Shown here: piece by piece, positions 35,933 through 44,581 of the stretch
How positions within the stretch are numbered: position 1 is the first letter of the stretch
Layout of the letters: each line of letters begins with the position of its first letter
Assembly (NCBI GenBank): GCA_963851245.1
Contig: CAWKOH010000004.1
Span: forward strand, 1-64,000
Direction of reading: 5' to 3'
Origin: CAWKOH01 sp963851245
GTDB lineage: Bacteria; Actinomycetota; Acidimicrobiia; Acidimicrobiales; Palsa-688
DNA length: 64,000 nt
Position numbers and translations under genes: made by a program
The notes under the pieces: model-generated
Database searches by the model: none
The model's input: the letters and a program-made list of their open reading frames with translations, nothing else
What the model was told of the DNA's origin: nothing

Positions 35933-37126
35933 GTGTCAACAACCCGCATGAGCACGCCCAATCTCGGCACCGGCGCCATGGAAGACCGCGACCGGATCCA
36001 TTTCGCCGACCTGCGCCGAGCCCGACGCCAGAGGGTGATCGAAGAAATGGCCGGGAGGGAACTCGACGCCATAGTCCTCGGCCGCGAGGGCAACGTCCGC
36101 TACGCGTCGGGGGCGAGACGCCTGTGGACGGCCCAGTCACGGCCCTTCAGCCCGACCTGTGCCGTCATCCGGGCCACCAACCGGGTGGAGCTCATGTCGT
36201 TCTCGGCGAGTTACGAGGGCATGCCCGAGGAGGTCCAGCCGGACGACTTCTTCGCTGTGACCTGGAACCCGGGCAACTTCGTCGAACGCTTCGCGGCTAT
36301 CCCCGAACTGCACGACGCCCGCCGGGTCGGCTTCGACGGACTGTCGCCGTTCTTCGAGGGCCTGATGCGCCAAGCCTTTCCCCAGGCCGAGTTCGTCGGC
36401 GCCGAAGACATGATGCGCCAACTGCGGCGGCGCAAGCTCGACGAGGAGATCGTGTGCTTGCGCACCGCGGCTGCGCTGGCCGAAGCCGCCCTGTACGCGG
36501 CGGCTGTCCAGATCCAGCCCGGGGTCCCCGAGAAGCACCTGCAGGCCACCTTCCTGGCTCGTATGTGCGAGCTCGGCACGTCTCAGTTCTCCCAGCAGGG
36601 CACCTTCACCCCGATCGATCCGGGTGGGCAGCTCCGATGGATCACCGGGCCCGGCAGCATCGACGAGGGGGCACTCGTTGCTCTGGCGGGTGGCGTGCTG
36701 TGGGCCGGCTACGAGGGCTCCCTGGCTCGGACCTGGTGGTGCGGCAAGCAGCGTCGGCCGACGCCGGGGCAAAAAGCGCTTTACCACCGCTGGCGGGAGC
36801 TGGCCGACGCCCTGGTCGACACGTGCCGGGTGGGCCGCAACGGCACCGATCTACGGGCCGTGTACGCCCGGTCCGGGGAAGAGCCGGTGGCGCCGATCGC
36901 CTACTCCATCGGGCTCGGCCACGAGGGCAGCATCGCCGGCCCCGGGCTCAGCCCGCAGGCGGAGGACAGCCAGACGCTGGAGGCAGGCATGGTCCTCGGC
37001 GTGCGGGCCTTCGTCACCGGGACCGACGGCGGTTACCTCGGTGAAGATATGGTGCTGGTGACCGAGAGCGGCCCGGAGCGCCTAACGCGGCTCGGGTACG
37101 GGCCGCTGGCCGAGGACGCCCCCTGA
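35933..37126 (+). CDS. M24-family protein that has lost its metal ligands
   Basis: A 397-residue protein from GTG 35933 (AGGAG upstream). The fold matches the preceding gene (FADLRRARRQRVIEEMAGRE, LDAIVLGREGNVRYASG; TPGQKALYHRWRELADALVD), but both Asp ligands are gone (ALVALAGGVLWAGYEGSLAR) and the fourth ligand is replaced (MVLGVRAFVTG). The His (SIGLGHEGS) and last Glu (GYLGEDMVLV) remain. A metal-dependent reaction is therefore unlikely. It may form a mixed oligomer with its neighbour or bind substrate or a regulator. Confidence 0.8.
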   Translation: MSTTRMSTPNLGTGAMEDRDRIHFADLRRARRQRVIEEMAGRELDAIVLGREGNVRYASGARRLWTAQSRPFSPTCAVIRATNRVELMSFSASYEGMPEEVQPDDFFAVTWNPGNFVERFAAIPELHDARRVGFDGLSPFFEGLMRQAFPQAEFVGAEDMMRQLRRRKLDEEIVCLRTAAALAEAALYAAAVQIQPGVPEKHLQATFLARMCELGTSQFSQQGTFTPIDPGGQLRWITGPGSIDEGALVALAGGVLWAGYEGSLARTWWCGKQRRPTPGQKALYHRWRELADALVDTCRVGRNGTDLRAVYARSGEEPVAPIAYSIGLGHEGSIAGPGLSPQAEDSQTLEAGMVLGVRAFVTGTDGGYLGEDMVLVTESGPERLTRLGYGPLAEDAP

Positions 37127-37473
37127 GCCGGCGCCACCAAGGGCCCGCCACGTCCGTCATCTGCAACCGCTTCGATCGCGAACCGGTCTACGACCACGAT
37201 GAGGTCCCGCGCTGTCTGCGCTACTACGAGCAGATGTGCGAGATCGCGCATAGGGAGTTCCAAGCGGGGCTCTGATGGGCAAGCCGTCACTCCTGGGTGC
37301 CAACCGTGGATGGGGTGACAGAGGAGCTCCCGGCTATCTGCCTGCGCCGAGCGAATTGCTACCTTGGCTACGAGGAGCGACAACGTGTCGTTGAAGTCGA
37401 TGCCGCACACGAAGCTGGTGGACGACAGTCCCGCCGCCGGCCGAAACAAGCCAAGCCAAATGAGGAGCGCTCA
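37127..37473. other. Gap with a short C-terminal gene remnant
   Basis: On the + strand 37155-37275 reads VICNRFDREPVYDHDEVPRC, LRYYEQMCEIAHREFQAGL-stop, convincing protein text with no start; probably the 3' end of a lost gene of unknown family. The rest has no coding sense. Confidence 0.4.
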
Positions 37474-38385
37474 ATGACTGAGAACGCGCTGCACCGCTTC
37501 TACTCAGAGGTGCCGAAGGACCTCTCGCACGCCGTCGCTATCGGCGGCGCGCTCATCAGCATGGTGGAGCCCCACGTGGGGCACGAGTACGAGTACAACC
37601 GGTGGTACGAGGACGACCACTTTTACGCGGGAGCCACGGCGATGCCCTGGATCCAGGCCGGGCGGCGGTTCGTGGCGACGCGCGATCTCCAGCTGCTGCG
37701 CTATCCGGCGGACTCGTTCATCGCCCAGCCGGTGACCGCCGGGTGCTACCTTCACCTGTACTGGATCACGTCTGAGCACGTGGAGGACCACGAGGCCTGG
37801 ACGCGCAACACCAATGTGGAGCTGACGAAGCAGGGTCGGCGTGTCGAGGAGCGTGACCACGTGTTCACCGCGTTCCAGGGTTATCGGTGCGCGGCCTACC
37901 GTGACAACCGGGGCCCGCGCGACATTCACGCGCTCGACTACCCGTACCCGGGCTTGGTGTTCGAAGTGATTGACGCCCACCCGGGTGTGCCCCGCGACAC
38001 CCTCGAGGACTGGGTGCACGGCAGCTACCTGGCGTGGGTACAGCGCCACGCCGGGAGTGCGGTTGCCCAGAGCCTGGTGTTCGTCATGAGAGGCGTCGAC
38101 GGGTCTGTGGCCTCGACTGGCACCCGCGAAGAAGCGGTCACCGCGACGCCAGGAGGCGGTGACGCGACGATCACCCGCCCGCAGCGCGGGTACGCGATTC
38201 CTTATCCTGAGCGGCGGATCACCATCTGCCACTTCCTCGACGACGATCCCCGCGCCGACTGGGACCGCCAGTTCGCACGCAACGGCGACCGGGTTGCTGG
38301 GTCGGGCCTCGGTCGGTTGGAACTGTGCGCGCCGTTCATCCCCGTGCTGCATGGCACGGACCGATACGTGGACGAGCTCCGCTGA
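37474..38385 (+). CDS. EthD-like / dimeric alpha-beta barrel protein
   Basis: About 303 residues from ATG 37474 with GAGGAG upstream. The N-terminal half has a ferredoxin-like feature YEYNRWYEDDHFYAGATAMP (aromatic-W-Y-x-x-x-H, as in EthD and related barrels) and PWIQAGRRFVATRDLQLLRY. A second module begins at RRITICHFLDDDPRADWDRQ. Such proteins often support P450 or oxygenase pathways or act as isomerases. Its position after the P450-M24-M24 genes suggests the same pathway. No catalytic residue can be assigned. Confidence 0.6.
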   Translation: MTENALHRFYSEVPKDLSHAVAIGGALISMVEPHVGHEYEYNRWYEDDHFYAGATAMPWIQAGRRFVATRDLQLLRYPADSFIAQPVTAGCYLHLYWITSEHVEDHEAWTRNTNVELTKQGRRVEERDHVFTAFQGYRCAAYRDNRGPRDIHALDYPYPGLVFEVIDAHPGVPRDTLEDWVHGSYLAWVQRHAGSAVAQSLVFVMRGVDGSVASTGTREEAVTATPGGGDATITRPQRGYAIPYPERRITICHFLDDDPRADWDRQFARNGDRVAGSGLGRLELCAPFIPVLHGTDRYVDELR

Positions 38386-38433
38386 TGCCGAAGGTGTAGC
38401 CCGGTCGACACGCTTCATATTGGTTTCGCTTGG

Positions 38434-38727
38434 TTACAGTTTCGCTTGCCTGGGGTCCCACTTCCGGCGAACTCGTTGACCGATAACGTTCATTGACAGG
38501 GCGGTCAGAAATAGCGCTGCGCCGGGAACCAGAACAAGGTGTGGCTTCGATTCGAACACACCATTGGCGCCTTCGGCGATCATGTTCCCCAGCTCGGCGG
38601 CGGTGGCGGAATCCCCAGGCCCAGGAAGCTGAGCGACGCCTCTGCGACTATGGGAAGGGGTATGGTTAGAAGGGCCAGTTCGGCCAACGGGGGATGACGT
38701 TGGGCAGGATCTCGCGGCGCAGACCGT
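38434..38727 (-). pseudogene. ABC peptide-type permease (DppC/OppC) C-terminal remnant
   Basis: The minus strand carries, over three frames, REILPNVIP, PLAELALLTIPLPIVAEASL with SFLGLGIPPPPPSWG, then MIAEGANGVFESKPHLVLVP, GAALFLTALSMNVIGQRVRR and KWDPRQAKL-stop. This is the conserved end of BPD_transp_1 permeases of oligopeptide/nickel transporters. Upstream homology stops at about 38728, exactly where the dispersed 175-bp element begins, so that element probably cut the gene. Confidence 0.75.
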
Positions 38728-38903
38728 TCGCATGAAGGCCGCTGTCGCTGACGCTTCTCTACGTGCTGGGGTGGTCCCGACAGCGCCCGGCAGTGTGCGC
38801 ACGTTCGCCGAGGGTGCTTGCCCGGACCAGTTGCCCGCTGAAAATCGTTCCTTGAACTTCGTCCATGACGGAGCACGGTCCCTGCCCATGAAACGGCATC
38901 ACT
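38728..38903 (+). repeat. Dispersed 175-bp element, copy 2
   Basis: Matches 17011-17183 in the same orientation. It is open on the + strand as MKAAVADASLRAGVVPTAPG, SVRTFAEGACPDQLPAENRS, LNFVHDGARSLPMKRHH, of unknown family, and abuts the truncated permease gene at its left edge. The same-strand frame runs on to 39790, but beyond 38903 it becomes a shadow of the sigma-factor gene. Confidence 0.75.
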
Positions 38904-39234
38904 TGGAGAGCATCCGGCCGCAGCTCCGGCTGACGGATATTGAGACAGGTGAGCCTCGGTCCTGCGCCGATGCGCTACGGCCGACCGAGAGGAGTTTCTG
39001 GTTGTGGCGCGCCACCTGGTCGTCGCGGCATCCACGTCGGAGTTCGATCGTCAGTCCCGAATCGGCACGGTTAGCGCGCGTCGCCGCCCAAGCTAGGGCG
39101 GGAAATTGTGCGACTTATCCCGTGCCACCCGAAACCCGTACTCCCGGACGGGACCAACTCACCACTCAGGGCGACGTGGGAGCTAGGACGGCTATCGGCG
39201 AGTCGTGCCCGGGTACCTGGGCACTAAGCGGGGT
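38904..39234. other. Intergenic region upstream-convergent with sigma gene
   Basis: No supported gene between the 175-bp element and the 3' end of the sigma-factor gene. Confidence 0.3.
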
Positions 39235-40170
39235 CTATCCGGTGAACAGGTCGTGGGGGTTGAGCTCCAGTGTGGGGTGGCGCATCTTGGAGATCGCTCG
39301 GTCCTGGATTTGGCGTATGCGTTCGCGGGTCAGGTTGAAGTGGGCGGCGACTTCGTCAAGGGTCCGGGGTTCACCGCGGTCGAGCCCGAATCGGAGCTGG
39401 ATGATGGCCCGTTCTCGATCGTCGAGAACGACGAGCATCTTGGCGATGTCGCCGGATAACAGGGACGCGGCGGCCGCTTCGAATGGTGATACGGCCGAGT
39501 GGTCTTCGACGACGTCGCCCAGCTCGGCGTCGCTGTCGGTTAGCAGCGGTTCGGAGAGTGATATCGGCTCTGTGGCAAAACGGATGATCTCGACCACCTT
39601 GTACCGGTCCAGGCGGAGATCTTCGGCGAGTTCGGCGATGGTCGGGCGCCGACCCAGGTTCGCCTCGAGGCGGATCCGGGCTTGGGCCACGCTGTTCAGC
39701 AGTTCACCGGCGTGGATCGGGAGCCGTACGGTCCGCCCCGTGTTGGCGATTCCCCGGGTGATGGCTTGGCGTATCCACCAGGTGGCGTAGGTCGAGAACT
39801 TGAAGCCTTTGCGCCAGTCGTATTTCTCCACCGCATGGATCAGACCCAGGTTCCCTTCCTGAACCAGGTCCAGGAGGGGAAGATCGGCGGCCTGGTATCG
39901 CTTGGCGATGGACACCACCAGTCGGAGGTTGGCCTTAACGAACGTCTCGGTCGCCTCCTCTCCGTGGCGGACGAACCGCCGCAGCTCGCGTTGGCGCGAA
40001 GTGGCTAGCTCTTCGCCTCCGGCCAGCTCAGCGCGGGCATCACGGCCGGCTTCGACGGTCTGAGCCAGCCGGACCTCGTCGGTCTTGGTCAGGAGCGCGT
40101 ACTTGCCGACGTCGTTTAGGTAGAGGCGCACGAGGTCTTGGTCGGGCCGGACAGTACGCTTGTTGGGCAC
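39235..40170 (-). CDS. RNA polymerase sigma-70 factor (group 2, SigA/SigB-like)
   Basis: A 311-residue sigma factor starting at GTG 40170. Region 1.2: QDLVRLYLNDVGKYALLTKT. Region 2: FVKANLRLVVSIAKRYQAAD, LDLVQEGNLGLIHAVEKYDW and FKFSTYATWWIRQAITRGIA (-10 recognition). Region 3: HAGELLNSVAQARIRLEANL. Region 4: LDEVAAHFNLTRERIRQIQD (-35 recognition helix). Region 1.1 is absent, and the length suits a non-essential group 2 factor rather than the housekeeping sigma. No anti-sigma gene is adjacent, although an RsbW-like remnant lies at 42779. Confidence 0.93.
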   Translation of the reverse strand: MPNKRTVRPDQDLVRLYLNDVGKYALLTKTDEVRLAQTVEAGRDARAELAGGEELATSRQRELRRFVRHGEEATETFVKANLRLVVSIAKRYQAADLPLLDLVQEGNLGLIHAVEKYDWRKGFKFSTYATWWIRQAITRGIANTGRTVRLPIHAGELLNSVAQARIRLEANLGRRPTIAELAEDLRLDRYKVVEIIRFATEPISLSEPLLTDSDAELGDVVEDHSAVSPFEAAAASLLSGDIAKMLVVLDDRERAIIQLRFGLDRGEPRTLDEVAAHFNLTRERIRQIQDRAISKMRHPTLELNPHDLFTG

Positions 40171-40466
40171 TCGTCCTCGTCTCTGCTGTGGTTGAAACCC
40201 GGCCCATGCACACGAGCGAAAAGTGTCCAGCAGTGGCAGGCTACCTGATCCGCTCGCCCCAAGAGCGGTCGTTCACGGGCCGGCCCGGGGCAGACCCCGA
40301 ATGGCGCCGGCGAATCTCAAACCACCTCTGCCGATTCCCAGATCGGTCTCTCGCGGTTATCACGCCGATTGGGGCGATTGAAGAGATACCCTGCACTACC
40401 AGCTCGGGAATCCATCCCCCGCCGGTGAGCGGTTGAGCCCCCTAGGGCTCAGGAGGTGATCCCGCC
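40171..40466. other. Region between divergent genes
   Basis: Contains the promoters of the sigma gene (minus) and of the small gene at 40467. The strong ribosome-binding sequence AGGAGGTGAT is at 40451-40460. No other gene seen. Confidence 0.4.
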
Positions 40467-40796
40467 GTGTCTCTCCTATCCGAACCAGCTGAGTCGTCGG
40501 AAACAGTCGACCAGAAAGTGTTGCGGCTTCGCGGTGAGGGTCAACCGTACGCCCGGATCAGCCGAGACCTCGGACTCGACCGGGCCGCTGACGCTCAACA
40601 GGCTTTTAGGCGGGCGTTGCGCTCTCTGCCAGCCTCGGACGCCGAGCGAGTCCGGGCCGAGGAGCTGTCGCGCCTGGACCGCTTGGCCGAGCGAGTTCGC
40701 GGCGACGCCAAGCAGAACGAAATGGACCGGGCCAGACGGCTGAAGACGATCGAGCGGATGCGGAGCCAGATCAGCGACGAGAGTCGAAAGACGTAG
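40467..40796 (+). CDS. Small HTH-like regulatory protein
   Basis: A 109-residue protein from GTG 40467, seven bases after the near-perfect ribosome site AGGAGGTGAT. It has ETVDQKVLRLRGEGQPYARI, SRDLGLDRAADAQQAFRRAL, resembling a region-4 type helix-turn-helix in which residues 14-40 recognise DNA, and then a long charged helix (RLDRLAERVRGDAKQNEMDR). Related short proteins occur in many actinobacteria next to sigma factors; the function is not established. Divergent from the sigma gene. Confidence 0.65.
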   Translation: MSLLSEPAESSETVDQKVLRLRGEGQPYARISRDLGLDRAADAQQAFRRALRSLPASDAERVRAEELSRLDRLAERVRGDAKQNEMDRARRLKTIERMRSQISDESRKT

Positions 40797-40934
40797 GCCC
40801 TGCGGTGGAGCCCGCCACATTCCGTAGTGGGTAGCAGCCAGGTGCCGGTCAAATAGCTCATCGGCCCCGGTCTCCGACGAGGGGCCGGAACGTCCCAGCT
40901 GGAGAGGCGTGCTCCGTCGTCGATCGGGGGCACC

Positions 40935-41201
40935 GTGCCGTTCGGAGCGGCGTTCGAGCCGGCGGATACCCAGGCAGTCTCCGCCCCGACCGGCCCGCGT
41001 ACCGCAACCTCGAAGAAGACCAGAAAGTCGAATTCGAAACCACGCAGGGACCCAAAGGCCTCCAAGCCAGTAACGTCACGAGGCAGTGAGATAACGAGCC
41101 ACGCTGCCGAGGTCGACGACGAATCGCCCTCCGGCCTCGGCGGCGCCCGTTCCAGAACTCAAGCGAAGCAAACGCGCCGCCTATGGCGGAGCCCGCGTTG
41201 A
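40935..41201 (+). CDS. Small basic hypothetical protein, doubtful
   Basis: An 88-residue frame from GTG 40935 with a very basic middle (TATSKKTRKSNSKPRRDPKA). It has no clear ribosome site and no recognised family. Codon composition is not decisive. Confidence 0.3.
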   Translation: MPFGAAFEPADTQAVSAPTGPRTATSKKTRKSNSKPRRDPKASKPVTSRGSEITSHAAEVDDESPSGLGGARSRTQAKQTRRLWRSPR

Positions 41202-41339
41202 GCGGCACTCTTCGAGAAGCGAACCGCGACCGGGATCGGCCTCAACGACTACAAAGCGTCCGAAGCAGGGACGCCATCGACCCGAATCTGGCGTGACCCC
41301 GACACCCGACGAGCGAGGCAGAAACAGTATGACCGGGAA

Positions 41340-41594
41340 ATGGATATGAGCGCCGGAGGCGACAGCGTGGGCAAACGGCGGGTAACCGATCAGCGCCACG
41401 ACCGCAAAGCAGCAAAGAGCGAACGACGCCAACAACGCCGACAGGAGGAGAGCATCGGGCCAGTCGACGAAGCCGAGATCATGTCCAGGTTCCACCACCT
41501 CAACGAGCTTCGAGCCACCGGATCGATCACCGAAGACAACTTCCAACTTCAGCGCCACGAGATCTTCGTGTCCCTCGGACTTGAGGACCCCTGA
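41340..41594 (+). CDS. Small SHOCT-like protein
   Basis: An 84-residue protein. After a charged N-terminus (RHDRKAAKSERRQQRRQEES) it ends with IMSRFHHLNELRATGSITED and NFQLQRHEIFVSLGLEDP, the i..l..L..lr..G.it..eFe..K pattern of the SHOCT oligomerisation motif. No membrane segment is attached. Start at ATG 41340; ATG 41346 is also possible. Confidence 0.55.
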   Translation: MDMSAGGDSVGKRRVTDQRHDRKAAKSERRQQRRQEESIGPVDEAEIMSRFHHLNELRATGSITEDNFQLQRHEIFVSLGLEDP

Positions 41595-41718
41595 ACGGCA
41601 AGCCGACCGCTGACGGGATCGGGTATCGAGGGTCTCCTGGCGCAAGAACGCAGAACGCTCGCTCCTGACGTCCCGCCGGCAGGGCGCACCCCGGACTGCA
41701 GTAGATGGCCGTCCCGAA

Positions 41719-42510
41719 TTAGTCGCTTGAGGGGCGCGTGAGGGCAGGCGCAGTGACGAAGCGCACAGTGACCCCGTCTCGGCGCATGGCCCGAGCGAAC
41801 CAGGTGATCGATAAGAAGATGGCCGTGGCAGTCACCGACAGGGTGGCGCCGAGCCTCTCGGGCGGGAAGGAGTTTGTCGAGGCCGTCAGCAGCAGGGCCA
41901 AGACGATGGCCCCGTTCAAGAACATGGTGATTGCCCAGAGGAAAGATACGCGGACAAAGAATCGGTGAACACTCGGGCGGGCGAGAAGCTCCGGCGTCAG
42001 CGGGCAGAAGTCGTGTGTGAATCTTTGGGTGAAGGGTCGACCGACAAGGGCGGTGATTACGAGCAGGAACGACGCCAAAAACGCACTCATCGTGGGCTGG
42101 ATGAAGTAGAGGAATGCACTGCCAGTGACGAACGAGACGATGGTGCGGACAGTTAGCAGAGCGGTACCGAGCATGAGCATCGTCGAGACTCGCTCTCGGC
42201 GCCATACGCGCCGACCGATGAGCAAGTACGACCAGGCGAGAGCGCTGAGGAGTGCCCCCCGAAACCCGGAGATGAGCAGCACGCAGTAGTAGGCAGCAAA
42301 TGGTGCCGCAACGCTCTCGATGACGACGGGGATGGCGTGGCGAAGCACCAACAAGGGATGCGGCAGTTGCAGTAGAGCGCCAGCACGGCCATCAAGATGG
42401 TCAGTGAAGGCCAGCCCTCGTAGTGCGGGCCGACTTGCAGTTCGGCTAATGGTCAAGGGTAGCAGGGTTTCGGAATACAAGTCTGCCGCCCTCCCGACCG
42501 GAAGCTCCAC
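41719..42510 (-). CDS. VC0807-like multi-pass membrane protein
   Basis: A 263-residue frame, about six membrane helices: VVIESVAAPFAAYYCVLLIS, ALLSALAWSYLLIGRRVW, MLMLGTALLTVRTIVSFV, YFIQPTMSAFLASFLLVITA, FLWAITMFLNGAIVLALLL and ATAIFLSITWFA. The GRPFTQRFTHDFCPLTPELL loop and AYLLIG.R..R patterns fit the VC0807-like family of unknown function. The first ~45 residues look less like coding sequence; a start at the GTG near 42346 (VLRHAIPVVIES) or a frameshift near 42390 is possible. Confidence 0.6.
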   Translation of the reverse strand: MELPVGRAADLYSETLLPLTISRTASRPALRGLAFTDHLDGRAGALLQLPHPLLVLRHAIPVVIESVAAPFAAYYCVLLISGFRGALLSALAWSYLLIGRRVWRRERVSTMLMLGTALLTVRTIVSFVTGSAFLYFIQPTMSAFLASFLLVITALVGRPFTQRFTHDFCPLTPELLARPSVHRFFVRVSFLWAITMFLNGAIVLALLLTASTNSFPPERLGATLSVTATAIFLSITWFARAMRRDGVTVRFVTAPALTRPSSD

Positions 42511-42778
42511 AGACTCGTTCTAACGCCTGCCCTTCGCGCTATCCATGTCGGAGTCGGTGCCGCCCTCCCGTTTAAGGGAACTTCCGGGCGATGTCGGAGA
42601 AGCGAAGTCAAGTCGGGGTTAAGGGACCTCTCGGCTTCGCGCTCCAAGAAGACTTTGCAGATTTGTTCTGCACCGGATTGCGGATGAATCGCTCTCCTAT
42701 CCAGGTGTCGCTGCCACGAGGGCGGACACCGCGCCGGCTTCGCAGGACATGATGAGGTGGAGGCCACGATCGCCCTGG

Positions 42779-43206
42779 CTACGGCAGCGACGGCGAGATG
42801 TGACCGGCTGACAGGACGAACCACATCGCCTTGCCCGAGCTGAGCAGGTGCATACCCCAGCGAGCGGCGAGTGCGTCGACGAGGAGGAGGCCCTGGCCCG
42901 AGCCCGAATTGGTTGCTTTCTCAGCGGGCACCGGAAGGCGCCCGGATCGGTCGACGACCTCGACACGCACGTCGGGTGAATCGAGTTCCAAAACGAGTTG
43001 GTACTGGCGCCAAGGTGGCTTACCGCGTTGGCGGCCACCTCGCTGCTGAGCAGACAGTCGGCGCAGGGGTTGGCGGTACTCGGGTCCAGTGGGGTCCGAT
43101 CGAACCGGATCCTGTCCTCAGGACCGTCCGGGAAGACCTTTGCCAACGAGCTGGAGCGCTGACGAAAGCTGAACACTGCTCGATCGTCGGACACCCAGGA
43201 GGGCAC
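42779..43206 (-). pseudogene. RsbW-like anti-sigma ATPase (HATPase_c), frameshifted
   Basis: The first frame gives SSLAKVFPDGPEDRIRF and CLLSSEVAANAV, the N-box of a histidine-kinase-like ATPase. After a one-base shift near 43030 comes LVLELDSPDVRVEVVDRSGR (G1 box D-x-x-G) and GSGQGLLLVDALAARWGMHL (G2 box), ending FVLSAGHISPSLP. This is the compact anti-sigma or regulatory kinase domain common in actinobacteria. Broken as read. Confidence 0.6.
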
Positions 43207-43249
43207 GAAGCGATGACGTTCTCCGACCTATCGGCATGGAGTCGTCCCT

Positions 43250-44194
43250 TCAGTGTTCTCCTTGGGGGAGGGAATAAGGTAGTTGGGCCAGGAGCCAGTC
43301 GATGGCGTTATTAACGGCCGGAAGGGCCTTCTGGTCGAAGGCGTGGCCCATGCCAGGTATCAGATGTAGGCGGCGATATGGAGAATTGCACGCTTCATAG
43401 ATGGCTTGTGCATCGGTCGTGGGGATGTACCGGTCTTGGTCGCCGTGGATTATGACGACGGGAACCGCGATGCAACGGACCAGCTCGGAGGGGAATGCCG
43501 GGGCGCTCCAGGTCGAGGCGATGCGAACGTGGAGATGATGTTTGGCGATTCGACGGCCGAAGCGGGTGCGGGCCAACCCGATCACCAGGGCCCCCGGGGC
43601 CGAGCGGGGGGTTCGAAAGGTGGCCGGGGCGCTGATACTGACCACACCTGCCAACTCGGTGTCGCCTGAGGCGGCATAACGCAAGGCCGCGACAGCACCC
43701 ATCGATGCCCCCACCAACACCACATCGAGCCCGGTCCGCTTGGCCCTGGCCACGGCTGCGGCGATGTCGTACGACTCGAGATCGCCGAGCGCGCATTCCC
43801 CTTCGGAGCGGCCATGCCCTCGCGAGTCGTAGGACAGCACATCGAAGCCAGTAGCCCGGAGAGCCTGCGCTTGGCGCACGACTGCGATGTTGTCGCATGA
43901 GCCCGCGAAGCCGTGCGCGAGTACGACTACGGCGCGTGCCATTTCTGCTGGCCAATACCGGCAGTGCAACTTGACGCCGTCGGCCGTCATGAGGGCTTCG
44001 GTCGAATCTCGATCTTCGGCCAAACCGGGTCTCGCTTGCGTGACCACGGCGGAGCCAACCTTTAGGGAGGTATTGTTCTCGACGTCGGGCGCCCGCTCCG
44101 TGCCGGTTATCACCCTGACCTCCAAGCGCTCGTCCGCGGATCGTGCCAGAGGAAAAGGGGGCCCGTCGAAGTCCGCCGGGGTCTGGGGCGGCAC
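43250..44194 (-). CDS. Alpha/beta hydrolase
   Basis: A 314-residue frame; the hydrolase domain begins at MTADGVKLHCRYWPAEMARA. Triad: Ser in LVGASMGAVAAL (G-x-S-x-G), Asp in IIHGDQDRYIP and His in GMGHAFDQ. The oxyanion loop is VVLAHGFAGSCDN. Most like monoacylglycerol-lipase or serine aminopeptidase S33 groups. The first ~68 residues are not conserved in such enzymes, and a start at the internal ATG (about 43990) is plausible. Substrate unknown. Confidence 0.82.
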   Translation of the reverse strand: MPPQTPADFDGPPFPLARSADERLEVRVITGTERAPDVENNTSLKVGSAVVTQARPGLAEDRDSTEALMTADGVKLHCRYWPAEMARAVVVLAHGFAGSCDNIAVVRQAQALRATGFDVLSYDSRGHGRSEGECALGDLESYDIAAAVARAKRTGLDVVLVGASMGAVAALRYAASGDTELAGVVSISAPATFRTPRSAPGALVIGLARTRFGRRIAKHHLHVRIASTWSAPAFPSELVRCIAVPVVIIHGDQDRYIPTTDAQAIYEACNSPYRRLHLIPGMGHAFDQKALPAVNNAIDWLLAQLPYSLPQGEH

Positions 44195-44581
44195 GAAAAG
44201 ATCGCCACCACTCTTTCAGATCGAATCGGCCCCCGCAACCGCAGATAGCGTTCGAACCGAGGCAGCAGCCGCTAATCCTTGGTGACCTCGACCACGTGGA
44301 GTGGTCGTCGCCAAGGAGGAGGTGATGTTGCCCGATGGTCCGGTAGGTCTTCTCAATCAGATGTCCTGACCTGGGTGGTTGAGGATGGTCGTGGCCGAAT
44401 TCCGGCCGGCGCATAACCGTCGAGCACAGCCGCCCGGATAGTCAGCCCGTCACAAACGGTGGCCCGTCGTGTGATCGGGTGACCGCTGGGGTAGAGTTCG
44501 CGGTGGTTCGACAGGACAGTCCTGGCGTTGCTCCAGTCCCCGGTGACGCACTAAGAGCGATTTCACCGGGAGAAGAGAGCT
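44195..44581. other. Divergent promoter region
   Basis: Lies between the hydrolase (minus) and desaturase (plus) genes. A GGAGGAGGTGATG stretch at about 44315-44327 looks like a ribosome site, but only short frames follow it. No gene called. Confidence 0.3.

Noticed and set aside
34686..36140. 484-codon minus frame opposite the M24 genes
   Set aside because: Antisense to two conserved genes, with low-complexity H/R/G composition.
42871..43314. + strand frame opposite the RsbW-like remnant
   Set aside because: The minus strand carries clear N, G1 and G2 ATPase boxes, so the + frame is a shadow.
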